This document shows, piece by piece, positions 35,419 to 43,764 of a DNA stretch of 64,000 nt. The translations under genes and the position numbers were made by a program. Source of the stretch: Acidobacteriota bacterium (GTDB lineage: Bacteria; Acidobacteriota; UBA890; WLXD01); NCBI GenBank assembly GCA_012103255.1, contig WLXD01000002.1, positions 496,001-560,000 of the forward strand, written 5' to 3'. The notes below the pieces were generated by a model. It was not told the origin of the DNA. It worked only from the letters and a program-made list of their open reading frames with translations, and made no database searches. Positions within the stretch are counted from its first letter, which is position 1. Each line of letters starts with the position of its first letter.

Positions 35419-36216
35419 ATGAACGAGTCATTCACACGTCTGAAGATCGAGCGTGACGGAGCCGTCACGTCCGTCGTCCTGAACCGCCCTGAGGTCCACG
35501 ACGCGTTCGACGACGTCACGATCGCCGAACTGACGGAGACCTTTACGGCACTGGATACGGACGCGGCGACACGGGCGGTGCTACTGCGTAGCACGGGAAA
35601 ACACTTCTCGGCAGGCGCAGACCTCAACTGGATGCGACGCATGGCCGACTACTCGGAGGCCGAGAGCCGCGAGGACGCGCAAAGGCTCGAGAAGATGTTC
35701 CGGGCGATCGCCACGTGCTCGAAGCCAGTGGTGGCTCGCGTTCAGGGAGCCGCGCTCGGTGGAGGATCTGGCCTTGTAGCGACGGCTGACATTGCGATTG
35801 CCACGAGCCGAGCGAGCTTCGGCTTCACAGAAGCCAAGCTCGGGATCCTGCCGGCAGTGATCTCCCCATACGTCTTGAAGAAGCTTCACTGGGGTCAGGC
35901 CCAGGCCCTTTTCCTCACGGGTGAGCGATTCCGCGCTGACAAGGCCCTTCGACTCGGACTCATCGCCGACGTTGTCGAGGAAGATGATCTCGACACGGCC
36001 GTCGCCGCGGTGATCCAGGAACTTCTCGGGTGCAGCCCGGCGTCGCAGGCGCGCATCAAGGCGCTGATCCCGGCCATTGCGAACTTGGAACTTGGGCCCG
36101 CGTCTGTTCCTACGGTCGAATCGATCGTCGACGCGCGATCTTCCGACGACGGCAAGGCCGGCATGGCCGCGTTCCTCAACAAGGCGAAGCCACCCTGGGT
36201 AGAGGGCGCCGAGTGA
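35419..36216 (+). CDS. liuC: Methylglutaconyl-CoA hydratase (enoyl-CoA hydratase family)
   Basis: 265 residues, crotonase fold. The oxyanion-hole strand is 'TGKHFSAGADLNWMRRM' near 57-73, the second loop 'GAALGGGSGLVATADIAIA' near 110-128, and the motif 'FTEAKLGILPAVISPYV' near 136-152 matches the LiuC/AUH subfamily. The reaction expected from context is hydration of 3-methylglutaconyl-CoA to HMG-CoA, between MCC and HMG-CoA lyase. Its stop overlaps the biotin carboxylase start by 4 bases (GTGA), so the genes are coupled. Specificity is assigned mostly from position. Confidence 0.9.
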   Translation: MNESFTRLKIERDGAVTSVVLNRPEVHDAFDDVTIAELTETFTALDTDAATRAVLLRSTGKHFSAGADLNWMRRMADYSEAESREDAQRLEKMFRAIATCSKPVVARVQGAALGGGSGLVATADIAIATSRASFGFTEAKLGILPAVISPYVLKKLHWGQAQALFLTGERFRADKALRLGLIADVVEEDDLDTAVAAVIQELLGCSPASQARIKALIPAIANLELGPASVPTVESIVDARSSDDGKAGMAAFLNKAKPPWVEGAE

Positions 36217-37709
36217 CTTTGCCCGAGCGTGTTCTGATCGCGAACCGCGGCGAGATCGCGATTCGAGTGGCTCGCACCTGCCGCGCCGCGGGAGTGGAAG
36301 TGGTGACGGTGTGCACCGCTGAGGACGCGGAGTCACCCCACCTGCACGCGGGTCACTGGAGCCGCGAGATCGGCAGCTACACCGACCCCACCGCGCTCTG
36401 CGATGCGGCCACCGAGACGGGCTGCGATGCCATTCACCCCGGCTACGGATTCTTGTCTGAGAATCCGACCTTCGTCCGGGCTGCGAACGATGCCGGACTG
36501 ACCTTCATCGGCCCCCCAGCGGAGGCCATGGAGGTAATGGGGAGCAAGACGGCAGCACGCGCGGCGATGCAGGCCGCCGGAGTACCCGTGGTGCCGGGCA
36601 CGGAGCCGGGGGACGCAGACACTCTACGTGCGGCCGCGGACGAACTCGGGTACCCGGTATTTCTCAAAGCCGTCGCCGGCGGTGGCGGCAAGGGGATGTC
36701 GATCGTCGACGACCCCGACGAACTCGAACGCGTCTTTCGGCAGGCAACCGCGGAAGCGGCTAAGTCGTTCGGCAACGGTGACATTTACCTTGAGCGCGTC
36801 GTGCTGCGCCCCCGACACATCGAAATCCAGGTATTCGCCGACACGCACGGCAACACTGTCGCGTTCGGTGAGCGCGAGTGTTCAATCCAGCGACGCCATC
36901 AGAAGATAGTGGAAGAAGCGCCATCCCCTGCCGTCTCGCCCGAGTTGCGAGAGGAAATGTCCGCTGCCGCGATCGCCGCAGCCGAGGCGGTGAAATACGT
37001 GGGCGCCGGTACGGTCGAGTTTCTCCTCGGGGACAGCGGTGAGTTCTACTTTCTGGAGATGAACACTCGACTGCAGGTAGAGCACCCAGTCACCGAGTGG
37101 ATCACGGGCCTTGATCTCGTTCGGCTCCAACTCGAGGTAGCAGCGGGCTCGACATTGCCTCCTGAAGCCCTGAACCCCACATTCCTGGGGCATGCCATCG
37201 AGTGTCGGATCTACGCCGAGGACCCGGGTATCGGCCATCTGCCGCAGACGGGCAAATTGCTCCTGATGCGCGAGCCCGCAGGCCCCGGGGTTCGCATCGA
37301 CTCGGCACTGCGCGAAGGACAGGAAATCGGCATGCAGTTCGACCCTATGCTCGCGAAGCTCTCATGCTGGGGCCCCGACCGCGCGACGGCGATCGACCGC
37401 ACCCTCCAGGCACTCCGCAACTACGTGCTGCTCGGCGTCCGGACCAACCTGGATCATCTGCAGGACGTCGTGGCCACCGAGGCGTTCCGCGCCGGAGACG
37501 TGACCACGGCGTTTCTCGATGAGCACATGTCGGAATGGCCGCAGTCCGATGAGATCCCCGCACTGGCGGCAGCCGCGACTGCTCTCGCGCGAAGTGCCGG
37601 GAGTTCAGGCGCCGGGTCGACGAGCGGCACCACCCTGGATCGGCTTGCTAGCGACCCGTGGCGCACGCTGGGCGGGTTCCGCGTTGCTGACCCCGAGGCA
37701 AACTCGTGA
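36213..37709 (+). CDS. mccA: Biotin carboxylase chain of a split methylcrotonyl-CoA carboxylase
   Basis: 498 residues from a GTG that overlaps the hydratase stop; a longer in-frame start inside the hydratase gene is rejected. The order is typical: N-terminal 'VLIANRGEIAIRV', ATP-grasp glycine loop 'AVAGGGGKGMSIV' near 155-168, 'PRHIEIQVFADTHG', 'ECSIQRRHQK' and 'EMNTRLQVEHPVTE'. It ends after the C-terminal biotin-carboxylase domain and a Gly/Ser-rich tail. The usual MCC alpha chain (about 660 residues) continues into a BT and a BCCP domain; here those are in the next gene. The split resembles acetyl-CoA carboxylase AccC/AccB, but its neighbours indicate MCC. Confidence 0.9.
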   Translation: MTLPERVLIANRGEIAIRVARTCRAAGVEVVTVCTAEDAESPHLHAGHWSREIGSYTDPTALCDAATETGCDAIHPGYGFLSENPTFVRAANDAGLTFIGPPAEAMEVMGSKTAARAAMQAAGVPVVPGTEPGDADTLRAAADELGYPVFLKAVAGGGGKGMSIVDDPDELERVFRQATAEAAKSFGNGDIYLERVVLRPRHIEIQVFADTHGNTVAFGERECSIQRRHQKIVEEAPSPAVSPELREEMSAAAIAAAEAVKYVGAGTVEFLLGDSGEFYFLEMNTRLQVEHPVTEWITGLDLVRLQLEVAAGSTLPPEALNPTFLGHAIECRIYAEDPGIGHLPQTGKLLLMREPAGPGVRIDSALREGQEIGMQFDPMLAKLSCWGPDRATAIDRTLQALRNYVLLGVRTNLDHLQDVVATEAFRAGDVTTAFLDEHMSEWPQSDEIPALAAAATALARSAGSSGAGSTSGTTLDRLASDPWRTLGGFRVADPEANS

Positions 37710-38209
37710 GCGAGCGCAAGTTCCGTCACCGCGAGCGTGAGCTGAGTGTCCGAGCACGGCGGGACGGCGCCGCGCTCGAGGCGACGATCGACGGCGAGAC
37801 CAATACCTGGTCGCTCATACGAACCGGCGCCCATGAGTTCGTCGTCCGAGACGCCAACTCCGCCGGCCCGTCGAGACGAGTGTTCGCCGTCCGTAGTGCC
37901 GGTGTGTGGTGGACGCACGTTGATGGGCGTACCTACCGATTCGATGCGGTGCTCGATGACGCTGGCGGTGATGTCGCATCGGGAGGTTTGACTGCCCCCA
38001 TTCCAGCCACGGTGGTGGAGGTGCTCGTAGAAGACGGCGCCGAAGTCGAAGCTGATGCCGTGTTGCTCGTGCTCTCCGCGATGAAGATGCAGCTGGAGAT
38101 CCGTGCCCCACACGCCGGCATAGTGGCCGATCTGTCGCTGCAGGCGGAGGATCAGGTTGATGGCGGCCAGCAACTGCTTACCATTACCGCGCCCGAGTCG
38201 GAGTCCTAA
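37706..38209 (+). CDS. Biotin carboxyl carrier (BCCP) chain of the split carboxylase
   Basis: 167 residues starting at a GTG that overlaps the biotin carboxylase stop as GTGA. The first 90 residues are a beta-rich region like the BT/linker part of acyl-CoA carboxylase alpha chains. Residues 95-165 are a biotinyl domain: 'PIPATVVEVLVEDGAEVEAD' then LSAMKMQL with the biotin lysine at K127, and 'PHAGIVADL' after it. It carries carboxyl from the biotin carboxylase to the MccB subunit. Its separation from the preceding gene is clean: stop and start overlap, with no sign of a frameshift. Confidence 0.92.
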   Translation: MSERKFRHRERELSVRARRDGAALEATIDGETNTWSLIRTGAHEFVVRDANSAGPSRRVFAVRSAGVWWTHVDGRTYRFDAVLDDAGGDVASGGLTAPIPATVVEVLVEDGAEVEADAVLLVLSAMKMQLEIRAPHAGIVADLSLQAEDQVDGGQQLLTITAPESES

Positions 38210-38225
38210 CAGCCTGGAGTCATCC

Positions 38226-39296
38226 GTGAACCGCCGCGATTTCCTGACGACCACCGCGGCTGGCGCCGCGGCCACCGCACTCCCGTTTCGTTCCGCCGCC
38301 GCGAGCCTGCAGGGCGAGCAACTCGTCATGGACGCCATGGGCGAACTGCGCACCGTGTACGACCGGGCGCTGATCCAGCAGATGCTCGACAGCGGCATGG
38401 ACTCGATCACGATCACACTCTGCGACCCGAAGCCGCTGGGTGCCGAAGCGCTTGAGCTCGCGCTTGACTCCGTACTCGAACACGATCGATTCATCGACAG
38501 CAACGGCCAACAGCTCGTCAAGGCAACCACCATCGCCGATGTCGAGGCCGCCCGGCGCGACGGCCGCCTCGCCGTCTTCTATCTCTTCCAGAACACGGTG
38601 CAATTCGGGACGAGCCTCGACCGCGTCGACATGTTCTACCGCCTGGGCCTGCGGAGTTGCCAACTGACGTACAACGAGCGCAACGACGTGGGCGTGGGAT
38701 GCCGCGAAGAGGGTGACGATGGTGGGCTCACCGAATTCGGCCGCGAGTTGATCGACCACATGAACAGCATCGGGATGCTCGTCGACCTCTCACACGCCAA
38801 CATGCCCACCATGGCCGAGGCTATCGAGCACTCCGCTGCGCCTGTGCATGTCTCGCACACGGCGTGCAATGACCTCTATCCGCATGTGCGGAACACATCG
38901 GACGAAAACCTACGTGCCCTCGCTGACAACGGCGGCCTCGTCGGCGTCTGCCAACTGCGACCGTTCCTCACCGAACTGAAGCAGGACAACCTTCATACCT
39001 ACTTCGACCACATCGACCATGCCGTGAACGTCGCGGGGGTGGAAGCGGTCTGCATCGGTAGCGACCGCGACCATCGCGTGATCGAGATGACCGACGAGTA
39101 TTTGGCCGAGCTCCGCTCCGAGGAGGGCAGCCAGGTCGTGAACCACGAGCTGCCCTACTTCATCGACGAACTCAACGGGCCGAGCAGGATGACCGTGGTC
39201 CGCGATGGCCTCGAGCGTCGCGGCTACTCGAGTGGCGACATCGACCGGATCATGGGCACCAACCTGTACCGCCTCTACGCCGACGTGATCGGCTAG
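38226..39296 (+). CDS. Tat-exported M19 dipeptidase homologue with altered first metal motif
   Basis: 356 residues from a GTG at 38226 with GGAG 7 bases upstream; earlier in-frame starts do not give a signal. The N-terminus NRRDFLTTTAAGAAATA is a twin-arginine signal. Renal-dipeptidase features: 'DLSHANMPTMAEAIEHS' near 200-216, 'HVSHTACNDLYPHVRNTSDE' near 220-240 and 'CIGSDRDHR' near 275-285. The family's first zinc motif DxHxD reads DAMGE (36-40), so Met38 and Glu40 replace His and Asp. The enzyme may bind metal differently or have lost dipeptidase activity. It sits in the middle of the leucine-degradation cluster without an obvious link. Confidence 0.8.
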   Translation: MNRRDFLTTTAAGAAATALPFRSAAASLQGEQLVMDAMGELRTVYDRALIQQMLDSGMDSITITLCDPKPLGAEALELALDSVLEHDRFIDSNGQQLVKATTIADVEAARRDGRLAVFYLFQNTVQFGTSLDRVDMFYRLGLRSCQLTYNERNDVGVGCREEGDDGGLTEFGRELIDHMNSIGMLVDLSHANMPTMAEAIEHSAAPVHVSHTACNDLYPHVRNTSDENLRALADNGGLVGVCQLRPFLTELKQDNLHTYFDHIDHAVNVAGVEAVCIGSDRDHRVIEMTDEYLAELRSEEGSQVVNHELPYFIDELNGPSRMTVVRDGLERRGYSSGDIDRIMGTNLYRLYADVIG

Positions 39297-39309
39297 CGCT
39301 CGATCGACG

Positions 39310-40239
39310 TCAGGCGGGGATCAGGGCCCGCTGCTGCGCCCTCAGCGCCTCGAATGCCCGGGACGGCATGCGAAGTCCCGTGCTGGCGGCGAGCGCGCTC
39401 GTCGCTGCGACCAGTGCTGTGAGGTCGATGCCAGTCCGGATGTTCATCTGATCGAGCATGGCGACCAGATCTTCCGTGGCGAGGTTGCCGGTGGCGCCCC
39501 GCGCGTACGGGCAACCACCCAACCCGCCGGCGGCGGAGTCGAAAGTGCGAACGCCAGCCTCGAGCCCCGCAACGACGTTGGCCAGGCCGCGCCCGTACGT
39601 ATCGTGCAGGTGGAGTGCGATGCCGCCTAGATCGAAGTGCCGCTGCAACTGCGCAACCACGGAGTGCACCTGGGCCGGGTCTGCGACTCCGATCGTGTCC
39701 CCAATCGACACCTCGGAACATCCGACCTCAAACAGATCTCCGGTGACCCGAACCACAGCCCCGGGATCGACATCACCCTGGTAGGGACACCCGAATGCGG
39801 TGGATACGTAGCCACGCACGCGAAGCCCCATCGAGGCGGCACGTGCCATCACCGGCCGAAAGCGATCGATCGACTCGTCGATGGTGGCGTTGATGTTGCG
39901 GCGGTTGAAAGTCTCGGAAGCTGCCGTGAACACGGCGATTTCCCGAACGTCCGTATCCAGCGCTCGTTCCAGACCGGTGAGATTCGGGACGAGCACGGGA
40001 TAGCGAATCCCCTGCCCTCTCTCGATCCCTTCCATGACTTCGCGGGCATCGGCAAGCTGCGGCACCCACTGCGGCGAAACGAAACTCGTGGCCTCGATCG
40101 CCGGCAGACCCGCCGCGCTCAGCGCGTTGATGAATGCGATCTTGCTATCGGTGGGCACAAAACGAGCGAGGTTCTGGAACCCATCGCGGGGACCAACCTC
40201 GTAAACCGTCACTCGTTCGGGCAACTGCATCACTTCCAC
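39310..40239 (-). CDS. mvaB: Hydroxymethylglutaryl-CoA lyase
   Basis: 309 residues from a GTG at 40239 (GGGA upstream); an ATG at 40230 would give a protein shorter by three. TIM-barrel HMG-CoA lyase features: 'VGPRDGFQN' near the start (catalytic Arg/Asp), 'SFVSPQWVPQLADA', and the active-site signature GLGGCPYARGATGN near 240-253 with its Cys. It cleaves HMG-CoA to acetyl-CoA and acetoacetate, the last step of leucine breakdown. It is convergent with the dipeptidase gene and divergent to the TetR gene, so it is not in the mcc operon although it belongs to the same pathway. Confidence 0.95.
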   Translation of the reverse strand: MEVMQLPERVTVYEVGPRDGFQNLARFVPTDSKIAFINALSAAGLPAIEATSFVSPQWVPQLADAREVMEGIERGQGIRYPVLVPNLTGLERALDTDVREIAVFTAASETFNRRNINATIDESIDRFRPVMARAASMGLRVRGYVSTAFGCPYQGDVDPGAVVRVTGDLFEVGCSEVSIGDTIGVADPAQVHSVVAQLQRHFDLGGIALHLHDTYGRGLANVVAGLEAGVRTFDSAAGGLGGCPYARGATGNLATEDLVAMLDQMNIRTGIDLTALVAATSALAASTGLRMPSRAFEALRAQQRALIPA

Positions 40240-40301
40240 CGTGGATTCCCTACCTGGCCGGCGAGCCCTCCAGCAGGCTCTTGAATCTGCGTCCTATTAT
40301 C

Positions 40302-40313
40302 AAACAAATGTTT
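40302..40313. promoter_or_regulatory. Candidate TetR operator in the lyase/TetR spacer
   Basis: AAACA-AA-TGTTT (40302-40313) is an inverted repeat in the AT-rich part of the 115-bp spacer between the HMG-CoA lyase gene and a TetR gene. TetR-family regulators commonly bind short palindromes between themselves and a divergent target. The site lies 42 bases before the TetR start and 63 before the lyase start. Arms are only 5 bp, so the evidence is modest. Confidence 0.4.
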
Positions 40314-40354
40314 AGTTAGGACAATGATTGCCGCCGACGGTGTACATTTAAGGC

Positions 40355-41002
40355 ATGTCTGACAAGAGCATCGACAAGAAGAAGCGCGACAAGGCGTCCA
40401 CGCGCGAGGCGCTGATCGGCGCCGCGACGGAGTTATTCGCCGAACGCGGTTTCGACGGCACCCGTGTGGACCAGATCGCTCAGTCGGCTGGCGTCAACAA
40501 GGCGATGATCAGCTACCACTTCGGCGGCAAGAAACGGCTCTACAACGAGATCCTGGCGGCCACGCTCAACGATGCCCACGAGCGCTTCCACGAGATCCGG
40601 TACTCGAAGGAGTCAGCGGACCGCCGTCTTCGCGACTTCATCTTCGCCTTCGCCGACCTGGCGGCCACCCAGCCGGCGCTGCCGGTGATGGTGATCCGCG
40701 AGGTGCTCTCCGGCGGGCTGCATATTGATGAGGACTTGCTGCCGCGGTTCCTTGAGCTGTTCAAGCTCGTGCAGGGAATCATCGACCAGGGCATCCGGGA
40801 AGGCACGTTCACGAACGTCAACTCGTATGTGACGCACTTGAGCCTGCTAGGCAGCCTGGTGTTCTTCTTCGCGACGAAGCAGATGCGTGAGCTGCTCGCC
40901 GGCTCCCCCCTGCCCTCGCGGGTTCCGGAAGTCCGCGAGTTCGTTCGAGACCTCGAACGCACTATGCGGCGTGGCCTGGCAGCCGGCCCGGCCGAGGCCT
41001 GA
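40355..41002 (+). CDS. TetR-family transcriptional regulator
   Basis: 215 residues. The helix-turn-helix lies at about 20-60 ('TREALIGAATELFAERGFDG' then 'VDQIAQSAGVNKAMISYHFG'), typical of TetR. The ligand-binding region is helical, with 'PALPVMVIREVLSGG' near 110-125. It belongs to the broad set with a TetR_C_33-like C-terminus, whose ligands are often acyl-CoAs or drugs. Divergent from the HMG-CoA lyase gene, so it may regulate leucine catabolism; this is inference. Gammaproteobacteria use a MerR regulator (LiuR) for this job. Confidence 0.9.
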   Translation: MSDKSIDKKKRDKASTREALIGAATELFAERGFDGTRVDQIAQSAGVNKAMISYHFGGKKRLYNEILAATLNDAHERFHEIRYSKESADRRLRDFIFAFADLAATQPALPVMVIREVLSGGLHIDEDLLPRFLELFKLVQGIIDQGIREGTFTNVNSYVTHLSLLGSLVFFFATKQMRELLAGSPLPSRVPEVREFVRDLERTMRRGLAAGPAEA

Positions 41003-41008
41003 TCGGAA

Positions 41009-42223
41009 CTACTCTCCGCCCCCCCGGCGATCGTCCAGCCATCGTTCGAAGATCGTCTCGGATTCCCCATCGCCAACCTCGATCACTCGCAGCCCAATGC
41101 GGCCGTCGGTGTGAACATCGAGGACCATCAGGCCAAGCGCCGCACGCTTGAACACCGTGCCACCGCGATGGCCGGTCGCCTCCGTCTTTGCGCCGGATCC
41201 GCTGACCAGATACCAGATCGAGTCGGCCGGGTCGTCAAATACCTGCAGCGAGTGCTCATGCCCTGAAGCCACGATCGGCGAGCTATCTGCTGTCCGCAAA
41301 GCCGCCTCGATCGAGGCAACCATCTGCTGATTGCGACCGCCCCCGAGATCCTGGTCAGATCTTACGATCCAGGTGCGAAGGGCCGGGTAGAGGAACGGCA
41401 CCGGCAGGTAGAGCCAACTCGCCACATGGGTAAGCGGGAACAGGTAGTCCTTCGCGGAGTAGCGCCCACCATGCGATCCCAATGTCTTGAGCGGATGATG
41501 CGTCGTCAGGAGAACCCGGCGGGTGCCGGCACCCGCGATTGCCTCGTTCAGCGCAGCATAGACAGCAGCATTGGTTTCCCCTGCCAGGGGATCAGACGCT
41601 GCGGGATCACCCCAGGTACAAGACGTCTCCTTCGGCAGCTCGTCGCGCAGGAGCCACTCGGTGTCGAGCACGATCAGCCGCACGTAATCCCCCACGTCCA
41701 GAACGGTCGGTCCGGGGCAACCTGCCGGTGGGTACATGACCGCATTCTTTGAAGAAGCCAGCACGTCAGCCTGCGCCTGAATTCTTCCGAGGCCACGAAC
41801 GCCCGACCGATCCCAGTCGTGATTGCCGGGAACAAACACTGAGCGCACTCCCGCGCGCTCGATGACCTCCACTTGCTGTTGCAGGATCCGCAGCGCCTGC
41901 TCGGCCTCGTCCGTATCTGGATCCGCCACTTCGCCGGGGGCGGGCAATCCGCGTGGATAGATGTTGTCGCCGAGAAACACAGCAATGGTCCGACCCGGAT
42001 CGCGCCCTGCCTCACTCGCAAACGCGGCGAGCGCCGGCTGTGCGTCGTCGAGTTCACCCGTATCGCCGATCAGAATGAGACGCTGGTCGAGTCGACTCGA
42101 AGTCGCCAAGCATTCCGGGCACGACGGCACCTCGCCGGGCCTGACATAGAGAGCTCGGTCCGCGCAGGCGCCAAGCACAGTCAGCGCTGATGCCAACAGA
42201 AGCGCACACAGTCGGTTTCGCAT
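41009..42223 (-). CDS. Metallophosphoesterase lipoprotein
   Basis: 404 residues from the ATG at 42223; the frame continues upstream into the neighbouring gene and is not coding there. A lipoprotein signal ends in LGAC (C20). Calcineurin-like motifs in order: 'LILIGDTGELDD', 'VFLGDNIYPRG', 'FVPGNHDWDRSG', 'VLLTTHHPLKTLG' and 'VASGHEHSLQVF'. All metal-binding residues look intact. Members cleave phosphomonoesters or diesters outside the cytoplasm. The next gene upstream, a hydrolase with a membrane domain, ends 14 bases away, suggesting an operon. It converges with the TetR gene, leaving six bases between stops. Confidence 0.85.
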   Translation of the reverse strand: MRNRLCALLLASALTVLGACADRALYVRPGEVPSCPECLATSSRLDQRLILIGDTGELDDAQPALAAFASEAGRDPGRTIAVFLGDNIYPRGLPAPGEVADPDTDEAEQALRILQQQVEVIERAGVRSVFVPGNHDWDRSGVRGLGRIQAQADVLASSKNAVMYPPAGCPGPTVLDVGDYVRLIVLDTEWLLRDELPKETSCTWGDPAASDPLAGETNAAVYAALNEAIAGAGTRRVLLTTHHPLKTLGSHGGRYSAKDYLFPLTHVASWLYLPVPFLYPALRTWIVRSDQDLGGGRNQQMVASIEAALRTADSSPIVASGHEHSLQVFDDPADSIWYLVSGSGAKTEATGHRGGTVFKRAALGLMVLDVHTDGRIGLRVIEVGDGESETIFERWLDDRRGGGE

Positions 42224-42237
42224 ACCGGGAGCTGGGT

Positions 42238-43764
42238 TCAGGTGATGCTCGGGAAGGCGACGGCAAGTACCCAACCAAGATACGCCCCACAGCCCACCCC
42301 GTATGCCCACGGCCGCCGGACCTTGCTGCCGACGTATACGAAAACAGCGAAGTACAGCGGCAGCACCGGCAGGAACGAGAATCCAAGCCCGGGGTGGAAA
42401 CGGTCGAGCAGTACGAGGCCGGCAATCACGGTCACGCTCTGCGCTGCCCACCACGCCCAACGTGAGGTGCCACGAGGATCCCCCTGGCCCAGTTCGGTGG
42501 CCACGAACCACGGGATACAGGCGAGCGCAAAGACCGGCCAACGCAGCAAACGAGCCTCGGTGGGCGCGAAGTTCATCCATGTGAGGTGGCCGGCCGCGCC
42601 GAGTGCGACTGCCAGAAACAGGAACAGGCCCACGCCGCGCACCATATCGTCGAATCGCGGCATCGGAGCGCGATAGGCGACGAGGATGTAGGCCACACCC
42701 GAGATGAGAAACCAGAATGCGAGCGCGCCCCCGGCGACGATCCCGCCGAGACCGACAAGGTCAATGACGCCTCCCAGCGCCAGCGCAACGGCTGTCGCAA
42801 CGAGCGGACCGACCGCGAGCCCGGCCCACTGCATCGGGCGACGCATGAGGTCTTTCTCTCGACTGGGCTCACGCAGGAAGTTGGGCGCCAGAGCGGAAAC
42901 GATGAGCATCCACCCCAACACATGCAGCAAGAATCCAACGATGCGCCAGTCAGACAGGCTATGGACACCTGCCGCTTGAAACTCGAAGGCACGATCGAAC
43001 CAGTCGCGGGCCGCGTGGTGGCTCGCCTGTCGGAACACGATGCCAACATGGTCAGCACGGGGAATGGTCCGTGCCTCCCGAGCGCGGCCACTCCTGAAGT
43101 CCTGGTTCGCACCACCGGCCTCCGCCAGAATCGCGTTCGCGTTGGCGAGGAAGTCACTCTCCCATCCCCCGGCCTGCAGGAGCAGATTCCGCGGGGTCGC
43201 CGCGGAAACGGGTTCGGGTGTCGGTGAAACGGCGACCGTCGCACCGTAGCGCTCCGGCGCTGCCATCGCGGCGCGAATGACCGCGCCGGCGCCCATCGAG
43301 TGCCCCAACAGGCCGACTCGCGATGCATCCACTTCAGGCTGCTGGCGCAGAACCTCGTAGGCATCGTGAATGGCCTGAACCTGAGCGCCTCGATCGAAAC
43401 TCAGCTCGCTCTGCCCGAGGCCGGGCAGATCGATCAGCATGACCGTGTAGCCGGCGTGCGCGAGCGTGTAGCCGTAGCCAGTCATCATGGGGCGCGAGCC
43501 GGCAAACCCGTGCACCACGATCACCGCAGGGGTCGGCTCACCCGGATGCGTAAGCAGCGCGTCGGACGCCTCGTCCTCGTGCTCGCGTGCGTGACGTTCG
43601 ACGCGCCATTGAGGGTCGAGCATCAACAACGTCATCGGAGTGCCGCCTCGACTCAGCTCCCGAGTGATAACGGAGTTGCCCGCCTGTCCGATCGGAACCA
43701 GATACAGCACCAACAAGACGAAGCCGAGCGTGATGCGCACCGTCGGCGAGAAGATCCTCCTCAC
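42238..43764 (-). CDS. Alpha/beta hydrolase fused to a multi-helix membrane domain
   Basis: 508 residues from a GTG at 43764 that overlaps the DUF3052 stop as GTGA. Residues 8-28 are a membrane helix. Residues 60-270 are an alpha/beta hydrolase: 'IVVHGFAGSRPMM' (oxyanion strand), 'GLLGHSMGAGAVIRAAM' with the nucleophile Ser, and 'PRADHVGIVF' near the catalytic His. Residues 280-505 contain about seven or eight hydrophobic helices with no known domain. The helices may be a membrane anchor or a transporter-like module. The lid region is small. Substrate unknown; a lipid or ester of the envelope would fit. Confidence 0.78.
   Translation of the reverse strand: MRRIFSPTVRITLGFVLLVLYLVPIGQAGNSVITRELSRGGTPMTLLMLDPQWRVERHAREHEDEASDALLTHPGEPTPAVIVVHGFAGSRPMMTGYGYTLAHAGYTVMLIDLPGLGQSELSFDRGAQVQAIHDAYEVLRQQPEVDASRVGLLGHSMGAGAVIRAAMAAPERYGATVAVSPTPEPVSAATPRNLLLQAGGWESDFLANANAILAEAGGANQDFRSGRAREARTIPRADHVGIVFRQASHHAARDWFDRAFEFQAAGVHSLSDWRIVGFLLHVLGWMLIVSALAPNFLREPSREKDLMRRPMQWAGLAVGPLVATAVALALGGVIDLVGLGGIVAGGALAFWFLISGVAYILVAYRAPMPRFDDMVRGVGLFLFLAVALGAAGHLTWMNFAPTEARLLRWPVFALACIPWFVATELGQGDPRGTSRWAWWAAQSVTVIAGLVLLDRFHPGLGFSFLPVLPLYFAVFVYVGSKVRRPWAYGVGCGAYLGWVLAVAFPSIT

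Noticed and set aside
42224-42580. Upstream extension of the phosphoesterase gene
   Set aside because: It covers the end of the hydrolase gene and would hide an excellent lipoprotein signal starting at 42223.
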